From: Caenorhabditis remanei
Lineage: Eukaryota; Nematoda; Chromadorea; Rhabditida; Rhabditidae
NCBI RefSeq assembly: GCF_010183535.1
Contig: NC_071328.1
Span: forward strand, 9,486,001 to 9,550,000
Direction of reading: 5' to 3'
Length of the DNA: 64,000 bases
Shown: positions 1 to 10,212 of the stretch, piece by piece
How positions within the stretch are numbered: position 1 is the first letter of the stretch
Layout: each line of letters starts with the position of its first letter
Notes under the pieces: generated by a model
Database searches by the model: none
Told to the model about the DNA's origin: nothing
Seen by the model: only the letters and a program-made list of their open reading frames with translations
Position numbers and translations under genes: made by a program

Positions 1-395
1 TGATCAATTGTTATGAAAGATGACATAAAGCGCCCAAAGAACAAAAAGGAAGTAGAACCAAGAATGGCGTTATCAAAGTGAAATACTGGTGCCTCCAACA
101 GCTTTTATAAGGAAATCGGAAGAGGGGCGAGAGAAGCAGAGTTTTCTAACACTCTCTATCATTCGAATTATATTTCGCTGCTTTTCATTGATTTGCGAGG
201 AGAGACACAGAGTATATGGCCGAGAAGACACGATGAAAAATATCTCACCATCAACTTCTAGGCGCTGTTCTATTTCTCTGCGAAGTAGTTCGTGTTTTTT
301 TTCTTGAAAAGCCTGTCTTCTTGGACACAATAACAGCTGTTCGGATTGAATTTTTAGAATTGAGAGCAAAGATTTGGGGATGGACATGTGATTTC
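1..395. other. Left-edge stretch, no supported gene
   Basis: A 104-codon minus-strand open frame covers 73-387, but it has no recognisable domain and no convincing splice or start context. It could be an exon of a gene cut by the window edge. Nothing else was seen. Confidence 0.4.
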
Positions 396-536
396 AGAGA
401 ACTCCATACTTGTCAAATCACGGGCCGGCCCGCGGGCCGGCCCGGGCCGGGCCGGGCCAGCCCGGGCCGGGCCGGGCCGGGCCGGAAGATTTTTTTAGCG
501 GGCCCGGCCCGGCCCGTGACAAGTATGGAGAACTCT
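396..536. repeat. GC-rich palindromic repeat element
   Basis: The outer 20 bp at 396-415 (…CTCCATACTTGTCA) is repeated in inverted form at 517-536 with two or three differences. The middle (about 421-515) is a run of GGGCC/GGCCC units that is itself palindromic. The whole unit could fold into one hairpin. GC content is extreme against an AT-rich background. It looks like a small foldback element or amplified hairpin rather than coding DNA. Confidence 0.8.
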
Positions 537-1756
537 AAGATGTATGAATTTCCTGTTTTCCACTTATTTTCTAACTGAGAGAAGACGGATGGCCCTCAAG
601 AGAGATGTTAAGAGGAAGTCAATTTTCTGAGGTTTTGGTCGAAAACAGACCATATTCACTCAGTTTTCCCACCAAAGATCCAAAGCGGCTGAGTCAGATA
701 AGAAGTGCTTAGAAAAATCAGTGGGGAATGTGATGAATCTGGAAAAAGTTGGATTTCACCGAAGGAACACAAACACAGAAACTTTTTATTGGATTGTAGA
801 TTTTTTTAGCCTTTACGAGAATAGATATTGAGTTACCAGAAACGCGACTAGCGAGGCTACGAAACATGACCAATTCTTTCAGTGAAACTTTCATTTAAGA
901 AATTCACATGTGATGCTTAAATGAGCAATTTCCGAGATGTTGGCTTCTGTTTACGAATTGATCTCTTTCTTCTAAAATAAAATGTAAAAAACACGGAAAT
1001 TGTATAATAACATGAAGCGATAATCAGAAGATCTTATTGTTAACGATATGATGAGTTAGCTCGTTCAAATCCATTATTTTCGCCACAGATCCTATTTCAT
1101 ACCTTTATGAGAAATCAAAATATTCCGTTTGAGATAAATTACTAACAACTTCTCTTCGTGAACTCCAACAAACAACCCCATGATACATGAAACTGAACCA
1201 GACATGCACTCAAACGCGCCGAATCAGTGTATACCATACTAAGTTCTTGTCAAATGAATAGAAAGAGAAAAAAAGTATTTGATAGGAAAAACTCGACGAA
1301 ATGTTTCGAAAAGCCGAAGAAAAACGCATAACGTCGATGAGGACATCTGATTCGACAAAATAAACGGGAAACACGCCAGCAAAATTGAGAAATGTGCCAA
1401 GTTGTTGTTGACGTCTCTTCAGGCTTTTTGCAAGAAGTGAAAACTTCAGAAATGCTGGATTCGGAATAATATTCTTCGAAAATGCTAAAAAACTTCCAGA
1501 ACTTCAAGAAATTAAAGATAAATTAAAGATTCGTTAAAGATTCGTTAAAGATTAAAGGAAGATAAAGAAATTAAAGATTCTCTCCATCTCAAACACCCGG
1601 AATATGATGGAGTTTCTGATGAAGAAACGTCGCATTCTCCTTTTGTAAATCTACTGCAGTTACTTTCCAAACAATTTTATTCAACTCTAATTTCATTATT
1701 CAAAAATGTGACTGGAAGAAAACAGCAAGTAGACGTAGCTGTGAAGATGACGCACT
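537..1756. other. Intergenic, simple repeats
   Basis: No gene is seen. Around 1510-1575 there is a short tandem array of TTAAAGAT(TCG) units. The likely polyadenylation signal of the minus-strand gene that follows (TTTATT on plus) is at 1676-1681. Confidence 0.5.
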
Positions 1757-1988
1757 TTAGAAGATGTTGGCAATCACGGTAGCGACAAGTGCTCCTGGAA
1801 AAGTGAAATGTTTTCGAATTTTTATTCGAATACTCTTCCTTACCGAGAGCTGAGAACGTAACGACTCCACTAGTTGTCTTTTCAGTCTTTTCTGTGGTTG
1901 CCTTTGCTGCCGGGGTTGCACCGTTGACCATCTCAAAAATGGCGAGAAGACAGAGAACGAAGAGGAGAGCTGTGGTCCGGTGGATCAT
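1757..1988 (-). CDS. Small secreted peptide, copy A
   Basis: Two exons, 1844-1988 and 1757-1794, joined over a 49 nt intron (GTAAGG…TTTCCAG), give 60 residues. The start is ATG at 1988. The N-terminus is a clear signal peptide (charged start, hydrophobic core ALLFVLCLLAIF, ending near VNG-A). A Thr/Lys/Ala-rich middle follows, then a hydrophobic tail starting SALG. It is nearly identical to the gene at 3620-3853, which lies divergently. A third relative is at 6507-6815. All have a 38 nt last exon. The protein family is not named from sequence alone; an antimicrobial, surface or mucosal peptide role would be inference. Confidence 0.75.
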
Positions 1989-2029
1989 TGTTTCCAATCA
2001 GAGAGCGATCGATAACTGATTTCCTTGTA

Positions 2030-2129
2030 CTTTCTTCCTTCTTTTAAGCAACCCGCGACGTCGGCACCCCAGAATCAGAGGTCGGTGCCGAGCTTGGGCG
2101 GGTTGAGGGAACGAGAGCAAGGTCGCAAG
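2030..2129 (-). promoter_or_regulatory. Conserved GC-rich promoter block of copy A
   Basis: About 100 bp just upstream of the copy A start is almost base-for-base the reverse complement of 3481-3588 upstream of copy B. It contains a CTCGTTCCCTCAACC core, a GCTCGGCACCGACCTCTG segment and a GCGGGTTGC segment next to a TTAAAAG box. It is GC-rich in an AT-rich setting. A promoter role is inferred from position and conservation. Confidence 0.5.
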
Positions 2130-3480
2130 TTTTTTTTTGAAATAGAAGAAAATAAATATATTAGAGATCAATCGAACAAATCCGTAGAATATTTGTATCA
2201 CTGTGCTCATAAATTCGCATTTGACTAATGACGTTGTTTCCGTATTTGTGTGAAAATGTAGAGATGATATCGCGGACAGCTAGTTTCATTCATTTTTGCA
2301 ACTCTGTTGGAAGGGTTTAGATGAATTCTTTGATATTGATGATGGAATGAGGTGAAATGCAAGCAAAGATGGAAATGGAGCTAAAACTACAGTTGAATAA
2401 AGGCGAATAACAGAATTAAAAACTGTCAGTAGTGAATTCGGATTGAACAATGATGATAAATTTCTAGAATTCTGTTTTTATGGATATTAACAAGAGATAT
2501 GGTAACCGTTACACGTCTGGATTTGGGGGATGATTTTTGAATGATCCCCACGATCTCTTATCGTGTTATATTTAGACCCTCTTAACCCTTGAGTTAGACT
2601 AACGCAAACTATTCTGTCTTATAATTATTTACTAAATATGTGTAATAGAGAATAGGAATGATATATAAATAAAAATAAATAACGATATTATACTAGAAAA
2701 AAGGAACAGATAAATATGGTAAGGGAATAAAATATATAAGAGAAGGAAGCTTATTCACGTCTTTTCTTACTCCATCGACCCACAACTGCCCTATGATCCT
2801 TCCCTTCTTCCGCATCGCCTGTGGGCGTGGCTTAGCTCAGAGGAACAGAGCAGAGAGACTTGGCACGGTGCAGCGCACCTACGAAGTATCTATGATAACG
2901 TTTTATCTTTCTTAATTGATGAACCCTCCTGAAAAACCAATCTATGTTTCAATTCAAGGTTCTAGAAGCAACTTTTTCGAGTTCATTGAATCTCTTCAAT
3001 TCAGTGTTTCTCTCTTTCCGCTTCTACAAATTGTTTCAAGAGATGGAAAAGTTTATATATAAACATTCTGATATTTCAATTCAATCAGTTCAGATCGTAT
3101 GATATGTAATAGAGGTTCCATTTGAATGTGTTTAGAAAAGTAACTGATTTCAGACTGATTTTGAGTTCATTTGTTGACCATGAATCACAACAGCCACACT
3201 TATCACGATGTTGTCTTCAGAGCGATATCTATCGTAATCCAATTATCCGATTGAATAGAGTTTTTCAAAAAGGAATGAATCTCCATTCAAGAACTCCGCT
3301 CACTTAACTTCACTCCAAAACATTGAGTTACAGCGTCAAAATATTTGTGCTGATAACTTTTTTTCTTGTTTATTCAGTTTGCCTTACTTTCTACAGTAAC
3401 CTTCAAATTCTTTGTCACGGAATCAGAAGTCAAATCTGAGTCGTTCATCTTGAAGTTATTTTCAGTTAAACAAAAAAAAT
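2130..3480. other. Spacer between the inverted gene pair
   Basis: This is the 1.35 kb loop between the two arms of the inverted duplication. No coding exon with good splice sites was found. A 61-codon open frame at 3122-3307 looks like chance. Confidence 0.5.
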
Positions 3481-3588
3481 TGCGACCTTGCTCTCGTTCC
3501 CTCAACCTGCCCTAGCTCGGCACCGACCTCTGATTCTGGGGTGCCGGCGTCGCGGGTTGCATAAAAGGAGGAAGAAAGTACAAGGAAA
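3481..3588 (+). promoter_or_regulatory. Conserved GC-rich promoter block of copy B
   Basis: This is the inverted counterpart of the block at 2030-2129. It ends in a TATA-like GCATAAAAGG box about 55 bp before the ATG at 3620. It contains the same CTCGTTCCCTCAACC and CTCTGATTCTGGGGTGCCG segments. Confidence 0.5.
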
Positions 3589-3619
3589 TCAGTTATCGCT
3601 CGCTCTCTGATTGGAAACG

Positions 3620-3853
3620 ATGAACCGCCAGACAACTGCTCTCCTCTTCGTTCTCTCCCTTCTCGCCATTTTTGAGATGGTCAACGGTGCAACCCCGGCA
3701 GCAAAAGCAACCACAGAAAAGACTGAAAAGACAACTAGTGGAGTCGCTACGTTCTCAGCTCTCGGTAAGTTATTTATAAACTTTTTTATTGGAATTCTAA
3801 ATAATTGTATTCCAGGAGCCATCGTCACTGCTGTTCTTGCCAACTTCATCTGA
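3620..3853 (+). CDS. Small secreted peptide, copy B
   Basis: Exons 3620-3764 and 3816-3853 (51 nt intron, GTAAGT…TTCCAG) encode 60 residues. The peptide has a signal sequence (TALLFVLSLLAIFEMVNG), then a segment rich in Thr, Lys and Ala (AKATTEKTEKTTSG), and ends in a short hydrophobic tail (AIVTAVLANFI). It differs from copy A at only a few positions outside the last exon. A TTG codon lies three codons upstream in frame, but ATG at 3620 is the proper start. An AATAAA is at 3923-3928. The role is unknown. Confidence 0.8.
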   Translation: MNRQTTALLFVLSLLAIFEMVNGATPAAKATTEKTEKTTSGVATFSALGKLFINFFIGILNNCIPGAIVTAVLANFI

Positions 3854-3929
3854 GGTCTTCGCAACAACTTCCACGTCTTCTACTTGCTGTTTTCATTCTT
3901 TTCGAGAAGAGTAATTTATTAAAATAAAT

Positions 3930-4330
3930 GTTTGTAAAAGTAACTATGAAGTTATAAAACTGAGCAGAGCTTGAGAATCTCTTCAATGACAGTAGCCTTC
4001 GATATTAATAATTGTTCGCTTTCATAGAAAAAATGCTGACGTGGAACAGGAAAACGTTGGATGATCATCCACTTCAGTAAAAGCTTTTCAGGGAAATGAA
4101 TACAATGAGAAGATGGTTTTTCAGAATTATAACGTTTCGCATAGCGAAATTGATCATTGAAAAATCTTCGAAAAAATCAAGAAACATTAATTATCATCGA
4201 ACGTGGCCCTTCACAGGAACGTTTGAATACGTGGATCTAGAACTGGGATAAAGATAAAAAGTAAATAAGAAGGAGCAAAAACGGTCATAAAACAAAAACA
4301 AAAAGTTTGTCTCATCACCGCCTCGCAAAG
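3930..4330. other. Intergenic, nothing seen
   Basis: AT-rich with no open frame bounded by splice signals. It lies between copy B and the decayed relative. Confidence 0.5.
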
Positions 4331-4553
4331 GACACCCCGTCAGGCAACTTCTCTTCTCTACGTGCTTCGTTTGTGTCTGCGAGCGAAAGATGCTGAAGGT
4401 GGAAAGGATAAGGATGCGTCCGTAGATAAAGAGAAAGAGAAAAGGAGCTGAAATGCTCTCTGCTCTTGGTTAGTTCTCACTGCAAGTATGGCTCTGTGAT
4501 AAATTATTCTTTCAGGAACAATGATTTTTGCTGCTGTCATCAGTTTGTTCTGA
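4331..4553 (+). pseudogene. Decayed fourth secreted-peptide gene
   Basis: From about 4338 the frame reads RQATSLLYVLRLCLRAKDAE, which aligns with RQTTALLFVLSLLA of the intact copies. The end of exon 1 (SALG, to 4468), an intron GTTAGT…TTTCAG and a 38 nt last exon (4516-4553, TMIFAAVISLF then stop) match the family. The ATG is gone (ACACCC where ATGAAC stands in copy B). The first exon needs a frame change near 4430 to reach SALG. It is therefore a pseudogene. Confidence 0.6.
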
Positions 4554-5036
4554 GGTGCTCTCCTCGATCATCGAATCGTTTCTTTCACTCATCGTTCGTG
4601 GTCTCTTCTCATCGTCTCTTCTCATGTCTTTTGATTTTTTGAAGAATAAATGAAAATTGTAGACTGTAATCTGTTCTATGGTTTTTTAATTCCGTTGAAT
4701 TGCGGTAGAGTGCGTGTTCGTAAATTCTACTGCACTACTAATAATAATAGGGATGCCAAAAACCCAGATATTCTCAACATCTGGTTCAATTCATATCTGC
4801 TTGAAGATTTTAGTGTTGATTCGTTTGACTTAATCATGGAACTTCTCTGGAAGAAAAACATGCAACTATCACAATTCTGTGAGCTATATCTCGCGTGTTT
4901 GGTAAAATAAAAAATTTTCTGTGTGACCTTCCCTAATTGCTTTTTCTGTTTCCACATATTGCCACGTGTCAATCTCTTTCTGTCCCTTCTTAAAACTACT
5001 CTAATCAGTTCTCGATTCTTCTGCGAAACGAAACAA

Positions 5037-5848
5037 ATGAGCCGAACAATTTGGTTGGTGAGACACGGACAACGTGTTGATAATGTGGATAAGAAGTGGA
5101 AAGACAACAATCCAACCAAGTGGGATGATCCTGAGTTGACGTAACGGAACGATTCTAAATTTTGAGTTCTCATAACAACTTTTCAGAATCCGCGGAAAGC
5201 AACAGGCTCATGAGGTCGGGAAACATTTTGCCAACATGAACATCGAGGCGATCATCACTTCTCCGTTTACCAGATGCATCGAAACATCTGCTCAAATTGC
5301 AGCAATGATGGAGAATAAGGCAACGAAGATTTGTGTTGAACCGGGATTCCAGGAGCCACTTTATATGTGTATGACTCCTCCAGGTGTTCCATCGATGGAG
5401 AAAATTAAGTCAGTTTCTTCTGAGAAATTGGTTTGAAATTCATGTTTTCCAGAGAGTACTCAACTCAAATCGATGAATCGTATAAGCCGGTTTTCGAGAA
5501 GCTTCCAGAAGAAGCAAAAGGAGATCTCGGATGTGCTGATCGTGTTGTCAAAACATTCCAAGAGGTTGCCAAGAAGTTCCCATCTGGAAATATCATCATC
5601 GTTTCTCATGGAACTCCAATCGCCAATATTCATGCCTTCTTGAAAGGGCATTGGAAATATGTTGGACAATGCACCATCTGTTAGTTTTCTGATTTTGAGC
5701 AAATTTAACATTCTATTTTCCAGGCAAGGTCACTGACATGTATGGACAATCATTCCGTCTCGACTACTGGTCGGATAAGAAACATTTGTCTCAAACTCAT
5801 GATCTTCGTGAAGATGAACGCAATGTTCCGAAACTTCCTTCACCATAA
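5037..5848 (+). CDS. Histidine phosphatase (phosphoglycerate-mutase-like)
   Basis: Four exons (5037-5140, 5187-5408, 5453-5679, 5724-5848) encode 225 residues. The N-terminus TIWLVRHGQRVDN holds the RHG catalytic histidine motif of the histidine-phosphatase superfamily. The second catalytic histidine is in NIIIVSHGTPIANI near residue 170. TSPFTRCIETS is the usual active-site Arg segment. Length and motifs fit the nematode branch related to UBASH3/Sts-type and phosphoglycerate-mutase-like phosphatases; the substrate cannot be told from sequence. There is no signal peptide, so it is probably cytosolic. A possible trans-splice acceptor (CTAATCAG) precedes the ATG by about 28 nt, and AATAAA follows at 5902. 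Confidence 0.9.
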
Positions 5849-5907
5849 ACGCAGTTTCAATACGACGATGTAGAAAACTTTCAATTTCAAATCAATACGA
5901 GAATAAA

Positions 5908-6506
5908 TGTTTAAAGAGGAAACATTTTTTTGTTTTGTACTTCAGAGTCTTTAAATTTGGAGCATAGTTTTTAGTGTATTGTCTTTTTACAAAGCGGAAT
6001 TATGTCTTATCGAAAACATTATCTGAGAAGTATTCTGAACAAGTTTTTTAAATGAAAACTTCTAGTCAGTTTGTATGAGCACTGACTATGGGACCGTATG
6101 CATCATCTTTTGGGTACGATTTCTAAAAACCCACAATGCGAGTATTTCAAAGGATATGAATGAAACTGTTTAGAGACCTGCCCACGAAGAAAACTTGTAC
6201 CATTCAATGCAATTTAATTCTATTCACGAATGCAATTTAATGCATTATTTGCATTTTTGTGCCATAAAAATGCATTATTCTGCGTCCGTGAATAGGCAAG
6301 TTTTCATCGTGGAGTGGTGGTGAACGGCGAAAAAGAAGTGTTTCAAACTGTATGATTTTTCAGATGCTAAGCGATGAAACTGATGAAACCGATACCGATA
6401 TATCGAAAGACTGAAAAGCAACATAAAGTGATCTGAAAAAGAAATCAAAAAGCAGTTTTCTTATTTAATTTATTATTTATCATCACAACTAGGATACTTT
6501 GAAGAT
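5908..6506. other. Intergenic with small foldback
   Basis: Contains an imperfect inverted repeat: CCCACGAAGAAAACTTG near 6180 and CAAGTTTTCATCGTGG near 6298, with further ATGCAATTTAATGCATT repeats between them. This may be a short MITE of about 135 bp. No gene was seen. Confidence 0.45.
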
Positions 6507-6815
6507 TTAGAAGAAGTTGGCAAGCAGAAGAGTGGCAAGAGCACCTGGAAACAAAAACTTATTAATTGAGTAGGAAGTTGGGAAATACTTACCGATAGCA
6601 GACAAAGTTGCTCCAGAACCACCGTTGGCGGCATCTGCTGGACCGGCGGTAGCATCGCTGACTACAGGAGGATCTGTCTCCAATACTGGTGGCATGGTTG
6701 GAATTCCAGCTGATGCACTTCCATTGACAGTAGAATTACTGTCGGCCATTGAGTTGATAACGAGAACGGCCAGAAGGGAGAGAATGAAGACGAGAGCAGT
6801 TGAACGGTAGCTCAT
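6507..6815 (-). CDS. Small secreted peptide, diverged third member
   Basis: Exons 6593-6815 and 6507-6544 (48 nt intron) give 86 residues. The signal peptide is STALVFILSLLAVLVI. The middle is longer than in copies A and B and is rich in Ser, Thr, Pro, Gly and Ala. The tail (SAIG then ALATLLLANFF) matches the family, as does the 38 nt last exon. It shares no close promoter block with copies A and B. The role is unknown. Confidence 0.75.
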   Translation of the reverse strand: MSYRSTALVFILSLLAVLVINSMADSNSTVNGSASAGIPTMPPVLETDPPVVSDATAGPADAANGGSGATLSAIGKYFPTSYSINKFLFPGALATLLLANFF

Positions 6816-7102
6816 CCTTCACAGCTAGATCGAGATCAGTCGATTTATTTTTTCTGGTTTTTTTCTCCTTTTATACGAATTTTTTTATCTCTGTTCCAGA
6901 TCTTAGTCTCGTTGGCAACGTGAACTGGTTCAATTTTAGGATTTTATTTATCTTTTATTTTTCAAGTAACTGATGGGTCACGTTTTTATTTAATTGCAAT
7001 TGAAATCAAAATGAAAATTGAGAATTGAGCGGAACGAATGATTTAAAACAAACAAGTACAAATGAGATTTTTTCAACAAAAAAAAATAGACGAATGCGTC
7101 AT

Positions 7103-7737
7103 TTATAGAATTCCTTCCGTAACCTTTGCGTACTCCCACAGACGATTGACGATGACATACTTGAGGGTTTGGACTGAAAATAAAACTGATAATTACATTT
7201 TTGAAATCGCAACAATGCATAATGATTATCTCTAAAATATTTTTAGAATAGTTCCAGACAAACTATTATTAATTAAAATTCAAAAACCGAACCTCCAATC
7301 AACAAAATAGTGGCGATCTCGACAACATAACCAGCTGCCACTCCATTCATAAAGTTCTCCTGATTCCCTCCTAAAACCATCTTCACCATGCTTTCAACCA
7401 TCTTATAAGAGTGAGGAACTGATCCAGAAGCGACAGCACTTGCAGCAATAACTGGGAAGATGAGAAGTTGGAGAGCAGCGAATCCGATTCCAACGAAAAC
7501 TACTTTCAACGACCAACTCAAGTGCTTTTCTCTGTTTTTAGCTGCTCCAATCAGAAGAATCGAATCGAGAAAGATGAAAATAGAGAGGAAGAATCCATTT
7601 GTGAATGTTGGAGTTTCAAAGAATACACAAATACTTCTCAAGATTCCGAGAATTGCGAGAACACAGACAAGAGGACGAGCTGGAATACAACAGAGCTTTG
7701 GAGGCTCAACTCCAATTGGTCCCACGTGATAATCCAT
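7103..7737 (-). CDS. Four-pass membrane protein, paralogue 1
   Basis: Exons 7293-7737 and 7103-7173 (119 nt intron) encode 171 residues. Four hydrophobic segments are visible: near residues 22-40 (after the motif CCIPARPLV), 46-66, 75-100 and 130-150. The last exon is charged and conserved (QTLKYVIVNRLWEYAK). It has no signal peptide beyond the first helix. The topology recalls LAPTM-like endosomal proteins, but this is only a resemblance. The next gene (8803-9381) is a tandem paralogue with the same intron position. A TTTTTCAG acceptor lies about 7 nt before the ATG, suggesting trans-splicing. Confidence 0.8.
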
Positions 7738-8802
7738 TGTCTATCTGAAAAATGGAATCTGTTTGAATCTCGGAACTTCGAAAAACAGTTGTGAATGAAT
7801 TTACATAGGAATTGTTGTTATGAGGAAGATATTACAAGATATGTTGTCGGTATTCGTTAAGATCAATTGATGAGTTTTCAAAATCAAGAAAATCAATAAG
7901 AATACTCATTGCACAGTCTCTAACCGCCAACAGGCATCTCTCCAGATTCAAAAGAAGAAGGGTGTCGTTACTCAACCATTCTCTCTCTCTCTTTCTCTTT
8001 TTGTAATGGGATTGATTCGTTGCGAGACCAGCGAGATCTCTGCCAATTTAAAAAATTTTGTTTTGTTGCGTTTCTTATGTATTCAAGTAAAGATCCATTG
8101 TTTACAAAAGAAACATTCTAAGTCGTAATCCGTCTAGCAATGTGGAAAATCGTTCTTCAATCAATGTGGAATGAGAGCTTTCAAAGAGTTGAAGAATTGG
8201 ATTGATCAAAGAATAAGTGGGCGGAGTCAGTTTATTCATTGTGTCAACATAGAATATTATCAAAGAGATTGAAGCCGACACTGATCACGCAATGGGAAAA
8301 TGCCCCCAAGGTCTTTTTGAATTTTGTCAACGACAAGTGTTCGAGAGATTTGAAAACCAACATAGGAATTCAGCTTAAGGTGGATAATACGACTTCATTA
8401 CGATAGCTATATCTGGTTGAGTGACAAGTTAGGAAATGAACGGTTCTTATTTGCTTCCTCATCATTCTACGGAGGCTTTGCTGTGAGCAAGATTTGAAAA
8501 ACTAGTCAGAGACAAGAAAACGTACAACAAATTTTTTTAAAAATCGAAAAATTCTTCTTTTATCTATGAATCATGTTGTTTTGATGATTGAAAGAGGAAC
8601 TGTAAACAGACTTTATCAATAGTTTAGTATTAGCAAAAAGGTTGTAAAAAGAGTTAAACACGATGAGAATAAATGAACTTCTCATGTTTTGGAGTTGTCG
8701 TTCAACTATATTCTAATACTTTAAAAAAAACTTTTTTCATAAGTTAGCTAAGTCTAAGTATCATTAGAAATGTATGATTTCAGCTTGAAATAAAGTTATA
8801 CA
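7738..8802. other. Intergenic between tandem paralogues
   Basis: No coding exon. A GTGGGCGGAGTC box is at about 8218-8229, and TC-rich tracts near 7980 may be promoter sequence of the downstream paralogue. Confidence 0.5.
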
Positions 8803-9381
8803 TCAAACTGTTTCATATCGACTCTCCGCCACGGATACTGTAGTTTTTGCATATTCCCATAGTCGATTGACAAGAATATATTTGAGTATTTGTGCTGAAA
8901 ATAAGAACTCATATAGAAAAAGGTCTACTTGAATTTCAAAGAACAAACCTCCGATAAGAAAAATTGAAATTAGTTCGAAACAGTATCCATATACCATTCC
9001 GATTATAAAATTATCGTAGTTTCCATCATTTCGAATTATTGGAAACTCCATTCCAGATGCAAAAAAGCTTGATATCATCACAGGAACTGTCATTATATAG
9101 ATTCCAGTTAAAATCATACATGCAATTACAACTTTTAATGACCATCTGAGAGCTCGTTCATTATTACAGAAAGCTCCGAATAGAAGAAGAATATTTAGAA
9201 GAATCCAGGTAAGATTGAAGGGAATAATCACTTGATATCTGAACTTGAAGAAGGTTGAGAAGCAGATGGAGACGCCATTCTGGGCGATTCCAATAACAGA
9301 AAGAATACAAACAAGAAGTCGTGCTGGGAAACAACAGAATTGCGGTGTCTGAGTTCCAGCTGGTTCTCGATGATATTCCAT
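8803..9381 (-). CDS. Four-pass membrane protein, paralogue 2
   Basis: Exons 8949-9381 and 8803-8894 (54 nt intron) give 174 residues. It shares with its neighbour the start MxYHxxPxGxxxP, the motif CCFPARLLVC, four hydrophobic segments, the intron position after IGG, and the C-terminal QILKYILVNRLWEYAK. It has a slightly longer tail. Divergence is considerable, so the tandem duplication is old. The sequence TTCCCACAG then AA precedes the ATG, a likely trans-splice acceptor. Function unknown. Confidence 0.8.
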   Translation of the reverse strand: MEYHREPAGTQTPQFCCFPARLLVCILSVIGIAQNGVSICFSTFFKFRYQVIIPFNLTWILLNILLLFGAFCNNERALRWSLKVVIACMILTGIYIMTVPVMISSFFASGMEFPIIRNDGNYDNFIIGMVYGYCFELISIFLIGGLFFEIQVDLFLYEFLFSAQILKYILVNRLWEYAKTTVSVAESRYETV

Positions 9382-9386
9382 TTCTG

Positions 9387-10212
9387 TGGGAATTGTGAGA
9401 ATTTAGGAATTATAAAGAACTGCTGTTAAAAGAAGAATGATTAGAATGGTACCTGTTGAGAAAGCGAAACGAAATATGAGGAAGAGAAAAACGAGATTGT
9501 CTATCAGTGTGAGAGGAGGAATGATAGGGAATACTATGACTCATTTCCCGCCTCGGAAACTCACATTTGTAACTTTGGGAACACGATTCGTCGATCAGGT
9601 GGAAGTTCTGACCTGCGACTTGAATTAGGGTAGATTTTCATTCGCTGATTGCCAAGAGAAAAACAAATAAATAATACGATACATTCATTCATACTCAAGG
9701 AAAGGTTGAATTCTTAATCCGTAAGGTCTAACATGAAGTTGTGAAGAGGGAAAACATGAAAAATGTATAGGAAGAAAGATGAAAATACAGACAAGAACTG
9801 GAAGAATCATGTAGGCGAAAGTGTCAATAATTAAATTACGAATTTTGCCATCATCATTAATATTTCTAGAAAATACACAGAAATGTTCTCATTGAAAATA
9901 TTCTCATTGAGAACAAGTTGTTTTAATGGAAGGAAAAGCTGAGAGCAAGAATTAGAGGAACTCAAATTTTCCCAATTGAAGTGAGAAATGGCTGGAGAAA
10001 TACACACAAGTAAGGGAATCTGATGAGAGGTTTGGTCGAAAATTAAAAAAAGACAGTTAAACTGGTCAAAAAATTAATGAAAAAAAGATCCACACAAAAA
10101 TGGGATAGAATAGTGTATGTAATGGATTGGAAAAAAAGCAAGTGGCAATCGGGATACAGCGGTGCAAAAAATGAATAGCATGATGATGATGATCGGAAAG
10201 ATAAAAATGGTT
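9387..10212. other. Intergenic, nothing seen
   Basis: Upstream of paralogue 2 and downstream of ari-1. A 63-codon plus-strand frame at 9437-9628 has no support. A direct repeat CATTGA(GA)AA is near 9890-9915. Confidence 0.45.

Noticed and set aside
73..387. 104-codon minus-strand frame
   Set aside because: The sequence looks partly protein-like but there is no domain, clear start or splice partner, and the window edge prevents testing a larger model.
321..578. Plus-strand frame through the GGGCC palindrome
   Set aside because: The Gly/Pro/Ala/Arg-rich translation is a by-product of the GC repeat.
3122..3307. 61-codon frame in the spacer of the inverted pair
   Set aside because: No signal peptide, domain or conserved splice context.
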